A stretch of 64,000 nucleotides of DNA from Spongiihabitans sp963422685. GTDB lineage: Bacteria; Pseudomonadota; Gammaproteobacteria; Arenicellales; Poriferihabitantaceae. Positions 63,236 to 64,000 of this stretch are shown here, piece after piece. Made by a program: the position numbers and the translations under genes. The notes below the pieces were generated by a model. That model searched no databases. It had not been told where the DNA came from and was given only the letters and a program-made list of their open reading frames with translations. Location: positions 1,364,001 through 1,428,000 of the forward strand of contig OY730442.1 in the NCBI GenBank assembly GCA_963422685.1, given 5' to 3'. Within the stretch, counting starts at the first letter, position 1. The number at the start of each line of letters is the position of its first letter.

Positions 63236-64000
63236 ATGGACCCTGTAACCCAGGGAGTGCTTGGCGCCATAGCGTCGCAAAACGTCTCTCGGAAAAAGTG
63301 CATCGCCGCCGCCAGCGTCCTTGGATTTTTGTCGGGCATGGCCGCGGACCTCGATATCTTTATCAGGTCGGACATTGACCCGATGTTGTTCCTCGAATAC
63401 CACCGCCAGTTTACCCATTCATTGATATTCATCCCGTTCGGCGGCTTTATTTGCAGCGTTATTTTTTATTGGCTGCTGCGCAGTCCACTGAAACTGCGTT
63501 TTGGTCAATTTTATCTTTATTGCACGTCCGGCTATGCCACGCACGCTTTACTTGACGCCTGCACATCCTATGGCACCCAGCTATTCTGGCCATTCAGCGA
63601 TATGCGCGTGGCCTGGAATACCATCTCCATCGTAGACCCATTATTTACCTTACCGCTGCTGGTTTTGGTCGTTATTGCCGCGATAAAAAGGCAGCCCCGA
63701 TATGCCCGGGTTGCGGCGATCTGGGTTTTTACCTATATGTGCATGGGCGTGGTGCAGCGCGAACGCGCCGAAGCGGCGGGTTGGGAACTGGCCGCGTCCA
63801 GAGGTCATGCTCCGGTTCGACTGGAAGCGAAGCCTGGATTCGCCAATATCTTTATATGGAAAACCCTGTACCAATTCCAGGACCGGTTTTACGTTGACGG
63901 TGTACGAACCGGCATAAAGACAAGGTTTTATCCGGGAGATTCAATTGCAAAACTGGAGGTTGAAAATGATTTTCCATGGCTGGTCCCGGGTTCGCAGCAA
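63236..64000 (+). CDS. YdjM/DUF457-type membrane-bound metal-dependent hydrolase, partial
   Basis: From ATG 63236 (MDPVTQGVLGAIASQNVSRK) the frame is open to the window edge, so the C-terminus is missing. The metal-ligand pattern of the YdjM family is present: the first His/Asp set (VLGFLSGMAADLD), HRQFTHSLIFIPF and YATHALLDACTSYG, each within or beside hydrophobic helices (ICSVIFYWLLR; PLFTLPLLVLVVIAAI). These proteins are predicted inner-membrane metalloenzymes, associated in some bacteria with lipid or LexA-regulated functions; the reaction is unknown. A periplasmic-type domain follows the last visible helix. Confidence 0.82.
   Translation, partial: MDPVTQGVLGAIASQNVSRKKCIAAASVLGFLSGMAADLDIFIRSDIDPMLFLEYHRQFTHSLIFIPFGGFICSVIFYWLLRSPLKLRFGQFYLYCTSGYATHALLDACTSYGTQLFWPFSDMRVAWNTISIVDPLFTLPLLVLVVIAAIKRQPRYARVAAIWVFTYMCMGVVQRERAEAAGWELAASRGHAPVRLEAKPGFANIFIWKTLYQFQDRFYVDGVRTGIKTRFYPGDSIAKLEVENDFPWLVPGSQQ

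Noticed and set aside
1..64000. CRISPR arrays, rRNA and tRNA genes
   Set aside because: No regularly spaced direct repeats, no rRNA-like conserved stretches and no cloverleaf with a CCA-type end were noticed by eye. A covariance-model scan was not possible here.

Overview
The window looks like a chromosomal segment of a gammaproteobacterium. The ubiquinone genes ubiE-ubiJ-ubiB, a Mg-type hemB, purL, dapA, coaBC-dut and radC have the order or sequence character of that class. No rRNA, tRNA or CRISPR array was seen. Phytanoyl-CoA-dioxygenase-like, glycine-betaine/sarcosine, peptide-import and TRAP/NMT1 genes suggest a marine, possibly host-associated lifestyle. Many insertion sequences and broken genes fit a genome in decay, although some breaks sit at homopolymers and could be assembly errors.

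Left part, 1-4.1 kb: a phage-type PAPS-reductase-like gene runs off the edge. It is followed by debris of a phage tail module (two tape-measure N-termini, a DUF1799-like protein, and small membrane proteins on the opposite strand), then a three-gene operon of unknown exported and membrane proteins. Core block 4.1-10.8 kb (minus strand): fluoroacetyl-CoA-thioesterase-like protein, glutaryl-CoA dehydrogenase, ubiB, ubiJ, ubiE, a DUF971 protein and hemB. The hemB frame carries an AT-rich foreign N-terminal extension.

Accessory zone 10.8-28 kb: two inverted copies of one defective IS5-family element enclose wrecked NMT1/THI5-like and TRAP DctP genes. An IS256-family element cuts into the second copy. 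An intact tripartite RND efflux operon follows (16.3-22.1 kb). Next is an AT-rich decayed island with a putative ribbon-helix-helix protein, a BsuBI/PstI-like restriction-modification locus with a broken endonuclease, and a two-gene module made of a coiled-coil two-TM membrane protein and an unknown partner. A second copy of the phage-tail debris closes the zone.

28.2-34.7 kb holds a complete oligopeptide-type ABC transporter (ATPases, permeases and binding protein on the minus strand), with a 40-nt perfect palindrome between the binding-protein and permease genes. 35.3-41 kb holds a dead IS5-family element and an Hsp70-like ATPase with a zinc-knuckle tail, next to a badly broken SNF2-family helicase. 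This pair is a candidate defence-type module.

Right part, 41-64 kb, is mostly housekeeping: PhyH-like dioxygenase, acetylornithine-type aminotransferase, ETF:ubiquinone oxidoreductase, purL (broken in three places), dapA, glutamine amidotransferase, NERD-helicase, gloB, dut, coaBC, radC, cobO, the heterotetrameric sarcosine oxidase soxBDAG and a YdjM-like membrane hydrolase. Functionally, glutaryl-CoA dehydrogenase would feed electrons through ETF and ETF-QO into the ubiquinone pool made by the Ubi proteins.
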